Source of the DNA: Actinomycetospora succinea
GTDB taxonomy: Bacteria > Actinomycetota > Actinomycetes > Mycobacteriales > Pseudonocardiaceae
Length of the DNA: 64,000 bases
Reading direction: 5' to 3'
Assembly (NCBI RefSeq): GCF_004363095.1
Contig: NZ_SNYO01000001.1
Span: forward strand, 496,001-560,000
Under the pieces are notes generated by a model. That model was not told the origin of the DNA and ran no database searches. It worked only from the letters and a program-made list of their open reading frames with translations. The position numbers and the translations under genes are program-made. Below, piece after piece: positions 1-9,032 of this stretch; the stretch's first letter is position 1; every line of letters begins with the position of its first letter.

Positions 1-798
1 GACTACGTCCTGCAGGCCCTCGGCGGGTGGATGTCGCTGACGGGCGAGCCGGGTGGGGCGCCGCAGAAGGCGGGCCTGTCGCTCGTCGACTACAGCGGCG
101 GGTTCGTCGCCGCGATCTCGCTGCTCGCCGGCATCCACGCCGCGCGGCGCGACGGGGTCGGCACCGACTGCGACCTCTCCCTCTACGACACCGCGGTCAG
201 CCTCCTGACCTACCCGGCGACGTGGCACCTCACCGAGGGCTACGAACCGGCGCGCACGCACCACTCCGCCCACCCCTCGCTCGTGCCGTTCCAGGCGTTC
301 GAGGCCGCCGACGGCTGGCTGGTCGTGGGGTGCGCGAAGGAGAAGTTCTGGCAGCGGCTCACCGTGGTGCTCGAGAACCCGGACCTCGCCACCGACCCCC
401 GCTTCGCGACGTTCCGCGACCGCGACCGGTACCGCGACGTCCTGGTGCCGCTGCTCGAGGACCTGTTCCGGGGCCGCGACGTCGCCACGTGGATCGCGGC
501 GATGACGGCGGCGGGCATCCCGTGCGCGCCGATCCACGACGTCGGCGAGGCCCTCACCGACGAGCACACCGCGGCCCGCGGGCTGATCGCCGAGACCGAG
601 CACCCGCACTGGGGCACCGTGCGGTCGCTGCGCTCGCCGGTGCGCGTCGGTCCGCCCGGCGACGACACGCAGCCCGCCCGCGGCGGGCCCGCGATGGGCG
701 AGCACACCGACTCCGTGCTGCGCGGGATCGGCTACGACGACGAGCGTCTGGACGCGCTGCGCGCGGCCGGGGCGTTCGGACCTGGGAAGGACGCCTGA
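1..798 (+). CDS. CaiB/BaiF-family CoA transferase (5' end outside window)
   Basis: This is the C-terminal 265 residues of a class III CoA transferase. The reading frame is open from base 1, so the true start lies upstream. Family members move CoA between carboxylic acids through an aspartyl-CoA intermediate; the usual length is about 400 residues, and the N-terminal part with the catalytic Asp is probably missing here. Visible family features are the stretch around residues 56-66 with DLSLYDTA, the TAAGIPCAPIHDVGEAL-type segment near residue 170, and a C-terminal GxDDERLDALRAAG end. It is translationally coupled to the acyl-CoA dehydrogenase that follows (1-base overlap, TGATG), so the pair probably activates and then desaturates one organic acid. 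The substrate cannot be read from the sequence. Confidence 0.9.
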   Translation, partial: DYVLQALGGWMSLTGEPGGAPQKAGLSLVDYSGGFVAAISLLAGIHAARRDGVGTDCDLSLYDTAVSLLTYPATWHLTEGYEPARTHHSAHPSLVPFQAFEAADGWLVVGCAKEKFWQRLTVVLENPDLATDPRFATFRDRDRYRDVLVPLLEDLFRGRDVATWIAAMTAAGIPCAPIHDVGEALTDEHTAARGLIAETEHPHWGTVRSLRSPVRVGPPGDDTQPARGGPAMGEHTDSVLRGIGYDDERLDALRAAGAFGPGKDA

Positions 799-1961
799 TG
801 GATTTCCGCCTCAACGACGAGCAGCGGCTCTTCCGCGAGACGCTGCGCTCGTTCGTCGACCGCGAGATCGTGCCGGTCGCCCGCGACTGGGAGCACGAGG
901 GCCGCTACCCGACCGAGATCGTCGCGGGCATGCGGGACCTCGGCCTGTTCGGGCTGGCCGTGCCCGAGGAGTACGGCGGGCTCGCCGCGGACACCGTCTC
1001 GTTCGCGCTGACGTTCGAGGAGATCTCGCGGGGCTGGATGGGCATCGCCGGCATCCTCGGGAGCCACTCGGTGTCGTGCTGGATGATCGCCCGCCACGGC
1101 ACCGAGGAGCAGAAGCAGCGCTACCTGCCCGAGCTCGCGACGGGGGAGCGGCGCACCGCGATCGCCCTCACCGAGCCCGGCGCCGGCACCGACCTGCAGA
1201 GCATCACCACGACCGCGAAGAAGGACGGCGACTCCTACATCGTCCGCGGCACCAAGATGTGGATCACGAACGCCCGGCACGCCGACCCGCTGCCGGTGCT
1301 CGTGAAGACCGACCCGGGCGCGACCCCGGCGCACCGCGGCATGAGCATGCTGCTCGTCGAGGCGGACTCGCCGGGCCTCGAGATCACCAAGGACATGGGC
1401 AAGCTCGGCTACAAGGGCACCGAGTCCTGCGAGGTGGTGCTCGACGACGTGCGCGTGCCGGCGTCGCAGCTGCTCGGCGGCGTCGAGGGCCGCGGGCTGC
1501 AGCAGGCGTTGTCGTCGCTGGAGACCGGGCGGATCAACATCGCCGCGCGCTCCGTCGGCATCGCCCAGCGGGCCTACGAGGAGTCCCTGGCCTACGCCCG
1601 GGAGCGCAGCGCGTTCGGGCAGCCCATAGGCGACTTCCAGGCCGTCCAGCTGCGTCTGTCCGCGATCGCGGTGAAGCTGCAGGCCGCCCGCCTCATGACC
1701 TACTGGGCGGCCTCGCGGATGGACGAGGGCGTGCGCATGGACACCGAGTCCGGTATGGCGAAGATCTTCGCGTCGGACGCGGCGCTGGAGTGCGCCACCG
1801 ACGCGATGCGCATCCACGGCGGCTACGGCTACTCGACGGAGTTCGAGGTCGAGCGCCTCTACCGTGACGCCCCGCTGATGTCGATCGGGGAGGGCACCAA
1901 CGACATGCTCGGCACGGTCGTCGCGCGCTCGTTGCTGGCGGGGAAGGCCTCCATCGGATGA
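798..1961 (+). CDS. Acyl-CoA dehydrogenase
   Basis: A 387-residue FAD-dependent acyl-CoA dehydrogenase that introduces an alpha-beta double bond into an acyl-CoA thioester and passes electrons to ETF. The length is the family standard. The N-terminal helical domain starts at DFRLNDEQ, the middle beta domain carries ALTEPGAGTD and WITNARHAD, and the C-terminal domain carries RIHGGYGYS and GEGTNDM. Glu365 of GEGTNDM sits where short-chain enzymes carry the catalytic base. The ATG at 798 overlaps the stop of the CoA transferase and is preferred over far-upstream in-frame starts that would run through that gene. The stop overlaps the next start (ATGA). Chain-length specificity is unknown; the glutaryl/isovaleryl/short-chain branch is likely from the neighbours, which is inference. 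Confidence 0.93.
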   Translation: MDFRLNDEQRLFRETLRSFVDREIVPVARDWEHEGRYPTEIVAGMRDLGLFGLAVPEEYGGLAADTVSFALTFEEISRGWMGIAGILGSHSVSCWMIARHGTEEQKQRYLPELATGERRTAIALTEPGAGTDLQSITTTAKKDGDSYIVRGTKMWITNARHADPLPVLVKTDPGATPAHRGMSMLLVEADSPGLEITKDMGKLGYKGTESCEVVLDDVRVPASQLLGGVEGRGLQQALSSLETGRINIAARSVGIAQRAYEESLAYARERSAFGQPIGDFQAVQLRLSAIAVKLQAARLMTYWAASRMDEGVRMDTESGMAKIFASDAALECATDAMRIHGGYGYSTEFEVERLYRDAPLMSIGEGTNDMLGTVVARSLLAGKASIG

Positions 1962-2167
1962 GTGGGCATCGGGTGAGCGTCCCGGATCGCGAGGAGCTCG
2001 CCGCCCTCGCCGCCCGCCTCGGCTACACGGTCGACGACGAGATCGTCGACGTGATGCGGGCGGCCGTCGAGGCCTCCGAGCCCGCAGTCGCCCGGCTCCG
2101 AGCGCGCCCACTGCCCTCCGACGGCGCCGCGGACCCGGCCCACGGCGACCGCTGGGTCCGCCCGTGA
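1958..2167 (+). CDS. AtzG/GatC-like small amidase subunit (DUF4089 type)
   Basis: A 69-residue protein placed between an acyl-CoA dehydrogenase and an amidase with a 4-base overlap at each end (ATGA and GTGA). It has a short helical body (residues 8-50) and a Pro/Arg-rich tail, the build of GatC-like accessory chains. Known family fact: AtzG is a small GatC-like protein required by the amidase AtzE, and DUF4089 proteins sit immediately upstream of amidase genes. The sequence shows the same size, order and coupling here, so I infer it stabilises or completes the downstream amidase. Sequence similarity to AtzG is weak by eye, so this call depends mainly on context. Confidence 0.62.
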   Translation: MSGHRVSVPDREELAALAARLGYTVDDEIVDVMRAAVEASEPAVARLRARPLPSDGAADPAHGDRWVRP

Positions 2168-3543
2168 CCGTCACCGACCTCCTCGACGCCTACGCGGCCG
2201 GCGACACCGACCCCGTCGCCGCCGTCGACGACGCCCTGACCCGGCTGAAGACCGCCCACGAGGCCCTGAACTGCACGATCGCCGTCCTCGACGACCGCGC
2301 CCGCGCCGCCGCCCAGGAGTCCGCGCGCCGCTGGGCCGACGGCACCGCGCGTCCGCTGGAGGGCGTGCCGTTCGGGGTCAAGGACGTCATCGACGTCGGC
2401 GGGGTGCCGACGACGCAGGGGTCCTGGAACCACGGTGACGAGCCCGCGCCGGCCTCGGCGACCGTCGTGCGCCGCCTCGAGGACGCCGGCGCCATCCCGA
2501 TCAGCAAGGACGGCACCACCGAGTTCGCCGTCGGCGGGCCGCACCCGCCGCGGTTCGGTGCGGTGCGCAACCCGTGGGACCCCGAGCGGTGGGCGGGCGG
2601 GTCGTCGACGGGGTCGGCGGCCGCGGTGGCGGCGCGCGCGGTCCCGTTCGCGCTCGGCACCGACGTCGGCGGCTCGGTGCGCCTGCCGTCGGCGTGGTGC
2701 GGGCTCACCGGGCTCAAGCCGACGGCCGGCGCGATCCCGCGCACCGGGGTCTTCCCGCTGTCGTGGACCACCGAGACCGTCGGCCCGCTGGCCCGCAGCG
2801 CGCGGGACGTCGCGACGCTGTTCGGGGTGCTGCGCGGGCCCGACGGCGCCGACCCGCGCAGCGAGCAGCTGCCGCCGCTCGAGGTCCCGACGACGAGCGA
2901 CCTGAGCGGCCTGCGCATCGCCGTGCCCGGCGGCGCTTTCACCGAGCTCTGTGACGCCGCGGTGCAGGCCGGCGTCGACGCCCTGGTGCGCGAGCTCGTG
3001 GCTGCGGGCGCCGAGGTGGTGCCCGGCGAGGTGCCGTCGGCGGGCGACGCGCTGCCGATCGGCTACCAGATCGTGTTCACCGAGGCGGCGACGCTGCACC
3101 GCGTCGACGCCGACCGCTGGGACACCTACGACCCGGTCGTCGTCCGCCGGATCAGCCAGGGCATCGTCACGCCCGCCGTCGACTACCTGCGGGCGCTGCA
3201 GTTCCGCGTGGAGCTGCAGCGCGAGCTGGACGCGGTGTTCGCCGGCGCCGACCTCGTCGTCGTGCCGACCTGCCCGTCGACGGCCCCGCGCCTGCCCGAC
3301 GGCACGGTCGTCGTGGACGGGCAGGAGTACCCGCTCTACGCCGCGCAGTCGCGCTCGACGATGCTCGGCAACCTCACCGGCGCCCCCGGTCTCGCCGTGC
3401 CGACGGGCCTCGCGCCCGACGGCTGCCCCGTCTCCGCGCAGCTCGTCGCGCCGCCGCACCGCGAGGCCACGGCGCTGTGGGCGGCGCGCGTGTTCCAGGA
3501 GCGGACCGACCACCACCGGCAGGCACCCCCTTCCGCGACCTAA
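2164..3543 (+). CDS. Amidase-signature hydrolase (AtzE/GatA-like)
   Basis: A 459-residue amidase-signature enzyme that hydrolyses a C-N amide bond with a Ser-cisSer-Lys triad. All three residues are visible: Lys73 in PFGVKDVI, Ser148 in AGGSSTGSA and Ser171 in TDVGGSVRLP. The GTG start overlaps the stop of the small upstream gene (GTGA), which points to a two-chain enzyme like AtzG-AtzE. The normal family length is 450-500 residues, so it is complete. With a RutA-like ring-opening monooxygenase in the same operon, a ureido or carbamoyl compound is a reasonable substrate, but this is inference; general amidase, aspartyl/glutamyl-tRNA amidotransferase-like or allophanate-type activity is also possible. 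GatA itself is unlikely because GatB is absent. Confidence 0.9.
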   Translation: MTVTDLLDAYAAGDTDPVAAVDDALTRLKTAHEALNCTIAVLDDRARAAAQESARRWADGTARPLEGVPFGVKDVIDVGGVPTTQGSWNHGDEPAPASATVVRRLEDAGAIPISKDGTTEFAVGGPHPPRFGAVRNPWDPERWAGGSSTGSAAAVAARAVPFALGTDVGGSVRLPSAWCGLTGLKPTAGAIPRTGVFPLSWTTETVGPLARSARDVATLFGVLRGPDGADPRSEQLPPLEVPTTSDLSGLRIAVPGGAFTELCDAAVQAGVDALVRELVAAGAEVVPGEVPSAGDALPIGYQIVFTEAATLHRVDADRWDTYDPVVVRRISQGIVTPAVDYLRALQFRVELQRELDAVFAGADLVVVPTCPSTAPRLPDGTVVVDGQEYPLYAAQSRSTMLGNLTGAPGLAVPTGLAPDGCPVSAQLVAPPHREATALWAARVFQERTDHHRQAPPSAT

Positions 3544-3595
3544 ACGTCTGACGTATGGTCCTGTGAGGCCAGTCACCCGATGGCAGGAGCCCCTC

Positions 3596-4996
3596 GTGTC
3601 CCTGGACAGCCCCACCCGCGCGACCACCGGCCAGGCCGGCCGCGTCGCCGACTTCGCCGCCGGGCTCGACGCCGCGGACATCCCCGACGAGGTCCTCGAG
3701 CGGGCGCGGTACCTGGTGCTCGACGCGGTCGGGCTGGCGTTCGCGTCCACCGCGTACCGCTTCCCGGGCGTCGCGCGCGACGCGCTGGCGACGTTCGGCG
3801 GTGGCGAGCACCCGGTGCTCGGCATGCCCGACCGGCTCTCGCCGCGCGACGCCGCGGTGCTCAACGGCGTCCTCGTGCACGGCATGGACTTCGACGACAC
3901 GCACATCCCCGCGGTCACCCACGTGTCCGCGGCCGCCCTGCCCGCGGCGATCTCGGCGGCCACGGTGGTCGGGGCCAGCACGCGCGACCTGCTCGCGGCC
4001 TACGTCCTCGGCGTCGAGGTGTCGGCGCGGGTCGGGCTCGGCGGGGCCGGCGGGTTCCACGACGTCGGGTTCCACCCCACCGCGGTGGCCGGGGCGTTCG
4101 GTGCCACGGTCGCCGCCGGCAAGCTCTCCGGGCTGGACGCCGCGGGGCTCGCGGCGGCGCAGGGCGTCGTCGGGTCGATGTCGGCGGGCCTGCTGGAGTT
4201 CCTCGAGGACGGCTCCTGGACCAAGCGGCTGCACCCGGGCTGGGCGGCGATGTCCGGGCTCACGGCGGCGGCGTTCGCGAAGGCCGGCTGGACCGGGCCC
4301 GCCGCGGTCTACGAGGGCCGCTTCGGCCTCTACGCCACCCACCTCGCCGGGCGCGCGACCCACCCGGAGGCGGTGTCCGAGGGCCTCGGCACCCAGTGGG
4401 AGCTGATGCGCACCGCGGTGAAGCCCTACCCGATCTGCCACTTCAACCACGCGTTCGCCGACGCGGCGCTGCTGCTGCGCGCCGAGCACGGCATCGCCCC
4501 CGCCGACGTCCGCGCGATCCGCTGCGCCATCCACCCGGTGCCCGGCAAGGTCGTCTGCCAGCCTGCGGAGAACAAGTGGGCGCCGCGCGACGAGTACGAC
4601 GCCAAGTTCAGCCTGCCGTTCGTGGTGTCCGCGGCGCTCTCGCGCGGGCAGTTCACGCTGGCCGAGCTGGAGGACGACGCGCTCGGCGACCCGGAGATCC
4701 TCGCGCTGGCCCGCCGCGTCGAGGTCACCGACGACGACGAGGGGCTGTTCCCCGACGCCTACTCGGGACGCGTCGAGATCGAGCTCGCCGACGGCCGGGT
4801 CGTCGCCCACCGCGAGCAGGTCAACCGCGGCCACGACCGGCGCCCGCTGACCAACGCGGAGATCGCCGAGAAGTTCGAGGGCACCATCGGGCGCGTGGCC
4901 GACGCCGGCACCGCCGCCCGCGTGCGGGACGCCGTGCTGTCCCTGGGCGACGAGCGCCCGGCCGCCGAGTTCGCCGAGGCGTGTCGTGGCCTCTGA
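3596..4996 (+). CDS. MmgE/PrpD family protein
   Basis: A 466-residue member of the MmgE/PrpD family, which includes 2-methylcitrate dehydratase, cis-aconitate decarboxylase and many enzymes of unknown substrate. The GTG at 3596 follows a CAGGAG-like ribosome site at 3583-3588; upstream in-frame codons lie inside the amidase. Visible family features are the N-terminal helical domain (residues 10-60 with ARYLVLDAVGLAF), the HGMDFDDTH segment near residue 98, the GFHPTAVAG segment, and KPYPICHFNHA near residue 280. It ends inside the first codons of the next gene (11-base overlap), so the two are co-translated. Neither a methylcitrate synthase nor a citrate-cycle gene is nearby, so a propionate role is not supported; isomerase or hydratase action on an unsaturated acid is a guess. 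Confidence 0.87.
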   Translation: MSLDSPTRATTGQAGRVADFAAGLDAADIPDEVLERARYLVLDAVGLAFASTAYRFPGVARDALATFGGGEHPVLGMPDRLSPRDAAVLNGVLVHGMDFDDTHIPAVTHVSAAALPAAISAATVVGASTRDLLAAYVLGVEVSARVGLGGAGGFHDVGFHPTAVAGAFGATVAAGKLSGLDAAGLAAAQGVVGSMSAGLLEFLEDGSWTKRLHPGWAAMSGLTAAAFAKAGWTGPAAVYEGRFGLYATHLAGRATHPEAVSEGLGTQWELMRTAVKPYPICHFNHAFADAALLLRAEHGIAPADVRAIRCAIHPVPGKVVCQPAENKWAPRDEYDAKFSLPFVVSAALSRGQFTLAELEDDALGDPEILALARRVEVTDDDEGLFPDAYSGRVEIELADGRVVAHREQVNRGHDRRPLTNAEIAEKFEGTIGRVADAGTAARVRDAVLSLGDERPAAEFAEACRGL

Positions 4997-6032
4997 CGTC
5001 CGTGCCGGTGTGTTCCTCACCCACCAGCAGCCGCCCGGCCGCGACCCGCTCGTCGCCCTCGACGAGCAGCTCTCCCTGGTGCGCACGGCGCGCGACGCGG
5101 GCCTCGACTCCGTCTTCGCCGGTCAGCACCACCTCGCCGAGTCGATGGCGCACATCCAGCCGCTGCCGTGGCTCGCGCGCCTCGCGGCCGAGGCCGGCGA
5201 CATGGCCGTCGGCACCGGCATCCATCTGCTCGCCCTGCACAACCCCGTCGACACCGCCGAGGCCTATGCGGGCCTCGACGTCGTCGCCGGCGGCCGCTCG
5301 ATCCTCGGGGTCGGGCTGGGCTACCGGCAGGTCGAGTACGACGCGTTCGGGATCCCGCCGGAGGACAAGGTCCGGCGGTTCACCGAGAACCTGCGGATCG
5401 TCGAGGCGCTGTGGCGCGGCGAGGCGGTCTCCGCCGACCTGCCGTGGTGCCGGCTCGACGGCGTCCGCGCCACCTTCCGGCCCGCGGCGAGGCCGTCAGA
5501 ACCGATGAGGCCCCCGATCTGGATGGCCGCCAACTCCGACGGCGCGGTGCGGCGGGCGGCCCGTCTCGCCGACACGTGGATGATCAATCCGCACGCCACC
5601 CGGGCCACCATCGCCCGGCAGCTCGAGCTCTTCCACGCCGAGCGGGAGGCCGCCGGACGCGGTCCGCTCGCCGAGCTCCCGCTGATCCGCGAGGTGTTCT
5701 GCGCCCCCACCCGGGAGCAGGCTCTCGAGCTCGCCATGCCGTACCTGGCGAACAAGTACGAGGTCTACGCCGACTGGGGCCAGGACCGTGTCATGCCCGG
5801 AACCGAGTCGTTCCGGGTCGGTTACGACGACCTCGCCCACGACCGATTCGTGGTGGGGTCCCCGGAGGACTGCATCGCCGCACTCCTCCCGTGGCGCGAC
5901 GAGCTCGGCGTCGACCACTTCGTGTTCCGCACCGACTGGGCCGGCATGCCGGTCGAGGCGGCGCGGACCTCCCTCGACCTCCTCGCCCGCGAGGTCGTCC
6001 CGGCGCTGCGCGCGCCCGTCCCCGTCTCCTGA
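4986..6032 (+). CDS. LLM-class flavin/F420-dependent oxidoreductase
   Basis: A 348-residue luciferase-like (bacterial luciferase/F420 TIM-barrel) oxidoreductase. The N-terminal strand [12 protein letters not shown], the segment AGQHHLAES, the [17 protein letters not shown] segment and [17 protein letters not shown] are typical of this superfamily. The GTG start overlaps the PrpD stop by 11 bases. It is followed 23 bases later by a second LLM enzyme (RutA-like), so two barrel-type flavin or F420 enzymes are encoded side by side. They may act in sequence or one may feed the other. Whether the cofactor is FMN or F420 cannot be told from these motifs. Confidence 0.88.
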   Translation: MASDVRAGVFLTHQQPPGRDPLVALDEQLSLVRTARDAGLDSVFAGQHHLAESMAHIQPLPWLARLAAEAGDMAVGTGIHLLALHNPVDTAEAYAGLDVVAGGRSILGVGLGYRQVEYDAFGIPPEDKVRRFTENLRIVEALWRGEAVSADLPWCRLDGVRATFRPAARPSEPMRPPIWMAANSDGAVRRAARLADTWMINPHATRATIARQLELFHAEREAAGRGPLAELPLIREVFCAPTREQALELAMPYLANKYEVYADWGQDRVMPGTESFRVGYDDLAHDRFVVGSPEDCIAALLPWRDELGVDHFVFRTDWAGMPVEAARTSLDLLAREVVPALRAPVPVS

Positions 6033-6055
6033 CCCCGCAGGAAGGTGCTCCACCC

Positions 6056-7108
<1,053 letters not shown>

Positions 7109-7112
7109 GACC

Positions 7113-7153
7113 CCGGTGACGGACCCCGGTCCCCTCGCGGGGTCCGTCACCGG
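7113..7153. terminator. Strong GC-rich hairpin terminator, probably bidirectional
   Basis: A perfect 16-bp inverted repeat (7113-7128 with 7138-7153, arms beginning CCGGTGACGGACC) with a 9-base loop starts 4 bases after the rutA-like stop. Flanking GACCCC/GGGGTC bases could extend it. It sits between two convergent genes, so it can end transcription from both sides. There is no T-tract, as is usual in actinobacteria. Confidence 0.75.
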
Positions 7154-7161
7154 TTCCGGGG

Positions 7162-7680
7162 TCAGGCCCCGGCACCCCGGCGGCAGCGCTCGGTCGCGGC
7201 GAGCAGGGCCTCGCGGAAGCGCGCGGCGTCCGGGCCGTCGCCGAGCGGGACCATGCGGCTCCCGCGCTGGGTGCTGCCCACCGGCGTGCTCGTCAGCGGC
7301 ATCAGGCCCGCGGGCACGGCGACCTTCGCGCCGCCCGCCCGCTCCAGCAGTTCGGAGGGCAGCGGCGCGAACTCGATCTGGTACAGGCGGTGGAAGCTGA
7401 CCTGCGCCGCCGGGTCCTCACCGTCGCGCGCGCCGTCGCGGTAGGAGACGACCAGCAGGTCCGGGGTCAGCAGCATCTCGACCGTGCGCACCGACGTCCG
7501 GGTGCCGCCGAAGAGCCGTCTCTTGGTCGTCGTCTCGTCGGTGCGCAGCGCGTGCGTCACCTCGACGAGCGGATCGCGGAACAGCCCGCGCACCGCTCCC
7601 TGCTCGCGGATGAACGCGGCCGTCGCCGCCGGCAGCTGCCCGGCCGCGATGGCCCGGGACGTCGTCGATCGCTCGGCCAT
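7162..7680 (-). CDS. Hypothetical protein
   Basis: A 172-residue protein that I do not recognise. It has no signal peptide or membrane segment. The body shows a beta-rich stretch (residues 55-110, with VEMLLTPDLLVVSYRDG and SFHRLYQIEF), followed by a loop rich in Gly, Pro and Thr and a final helix (RFREALLAATERC). Such a profile would suit a PH-like or small regulatory domain, but no motif decides this. It is convergent with the operon at 1-7108 across the hairpin and divergent from serA. The ATG at 7680 is the first in a frame that fits neighbouring codon use. Confidence 0.7.
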   Translation of the reverse strand: MAERSTTSRAIAAGQLPAATAAFIREQGAVRGLFRDPLVEVTHALRTDETTTKRRLFGGTRTSVRTVEMLLTPDLLVVSYRDGARDGEDPAAQVSFHRLYQIEFAPLPSELLERAGGAKVAVPAGLMPLTSTPVGSTQRGSRMVPLGDGPDAARFREALLAATERCRRGAGA

Positions 7681-7807
7681 GAGCGCGGAGAGTAGTCACG
7701 ACCGCCTGGATCGCGGTAGATCGTCCTCACGCCGTTCACCGATCTGCCGGACGGGTGGACCGATCCGGAGGATGTGACGCAGCGCACCAGCACCCTACTC
7801 TCATGGT

Positions 7808-9007
7808 GTGAACGTGCTGCTGCTAAGGAACATCCACCCGGTCGCCACGGAAGCGCTGCGTGCCCGGGGCCACGAGGTCGACGTGCGGTCGGGCTCGATG
7901 AGTGGTGCCGAGCTGGCGGATGCGCTGGCGGGGGTGTCGTTGTTGGGGATCCGGTCGAACACCACGATCACCGAGGAGGTCCTCGACGCGGGCAAGGACC
8001 TGCTGGCGGTGGGCTGTTTCTGCATCGGCACCAACCAGGTCGACCTGCCCGCGGCCGCGGAGCGGGGGGTGGCGGTGTTCAACGCCCCGTTCTCCAACAC
8101 CCGCAGCGTGGTGGAGCTGGTGCTCGGGGAGATCATCGCGCTGGTGCGGCGGCTGCCGGAGAAGACCGCGCGGATGCACGAGGGCATCTGGGACAAGTCC
8201 GCGCGCGGTAGCCACGAGTTCCGCGGCCGCACGCTCGGGATCGTGGGGTACGGCAACATCGGTACCCAGCTGTCGAACATCGCCGAGGCGGTGGGGCTGC
8301 GGGTGATCTTCTTCGACACCCAGGACCGGTTGGCGCACGGCAACGCCCGCAAGGTGGAGTCGTTGGAGGCGTTGCTGGCCGAGGCCGATGTGGTGAGCCT
8401 GCACGTGGACGGCCGTCCGGGGAACGCGGGGTTGTTCGGCGCGGAGCAGTTCGCGCTGATGAAGCCGCGCTCGATCTTCATCAATGCCTCGCGGGGGATG
8501 GTGATCGACGACGAGGCGTTGCGGGAGAACATCCTGTCCGGGCATCTGGCGGGGGCGGCGATCGATGTGTTCCCGATCGAGCCGAAGGCGCAGGGCGATG
8601 TGTTCGAGTCGCCGTTGCGGGGGTTGGACAACGTGATCCTGACCCCGCACGTGGGGGGGTCGACCCAGGAGGCGCAGGAGGAGATCGGCGGGTTCGTGTC
8701 CACCAAGCTGCTGCAGTACGTGGGGACCGGGGTGACCGCGTTGTCGGTGAACCTGCCCGAGGTGGCGTTGCCGGTGGCGCCGAGTGCGTTCCGGATGGGG
8801 TATCTGCACACCAACACCCCCGGGGTGCTGGCCGGGATCAACCAGCTGCTGCTCGACAGCGGGGTCAACGTGGTGAGCCAGGCCCTCTCGACGCGGGGGG
8901 AGCGCGGCTACGTACTCACCGACACCGAAGCCGCCATCCCCGACGACGCCCTGGCCGAGCTGCGCCGCTCACCCCACACCGTGTCGCTGCGCACCTGGGG
9001 ACCCTGA
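7808..9007 (+). CDS. serA: D-3-phosphoglycerate dehydrogenase, E. coli type
   Basis: A 399-residue NAD-dependent 3-phosphoglycerate dehydrogenase, the first step of serine synthesis. It closely follows the short E. coli form: GCFCIGTNQVDL near residue 69, FNAPFSNTRSV near 91, the nucleotide-binding GYGNIG at 147-152, NASRGMVID, AAIDVFPIEP, LTPHVGGSTQEAQ and a C-terminal ACT domain from about residue 325 (HTNTPGVLAGIN) that in E. coli binds serine for feedback control. Most actinobacteria carry the long SerA with an extra domain, so this short form is notable. From about 7900 to 8880 the gene uses TTG, GGG and GTG codons much more than its neighbours, while the ends look native. The GTG at 7808 is the only sensible start. 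Confidence 0.93.
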   Translation: MNVLLLRNIHPVATEALRARGHEVDVRSGSMSGAELADALAGVSLLGIRSNTTITEEVLDAGKDLLAVGCFCIGTNQVDLPAAAERGVAVFNAPFSNTRSVVELVLGEIIALVRRLPEKTARMHEGIWDKSARGSHEFRGRTLGIVGYGNIGTQLSNIAEAVGLRVIFFDTQDRLAHGNARKVESLEALLAEADVVSLHVDGRPGNAGLFGAEQFALMKPRSIFINASRGMVIDDEALRENILSGHLAGAAIDVFPIEPKAQGDVFESPLRGLDNVILTPHVGGSTQEAQEEIGGFVSTKLLQYVGTGVTALSVNLPEVALPVAPSAFRMGYLHTNTPGVLAGINQLLLDSGVNVVSQALSTRGERGYVLTDTEAAIPDDALAELRRSPHTVSLRTWGP

Positions 9008-9032
9008 CAGCGAACCCCTGACCCGGACCCGG

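Noticed and set aside
3544-3595. Start for the PrpD-family gene inside the amidase, giving a longer protein
   Set aside because: The extra N-terminal part is Arg/Ser/Pro-rich out-of-frame amidase sequence; GTG 3596 with CAGGAG gives the family N-terminus.
7681-7807. Serine- or T-box-type leader before serA
   Set aside because: Only 127 bases with short ACCGATC direct repeats; no T-box or terminator-antiterminator pair seen.
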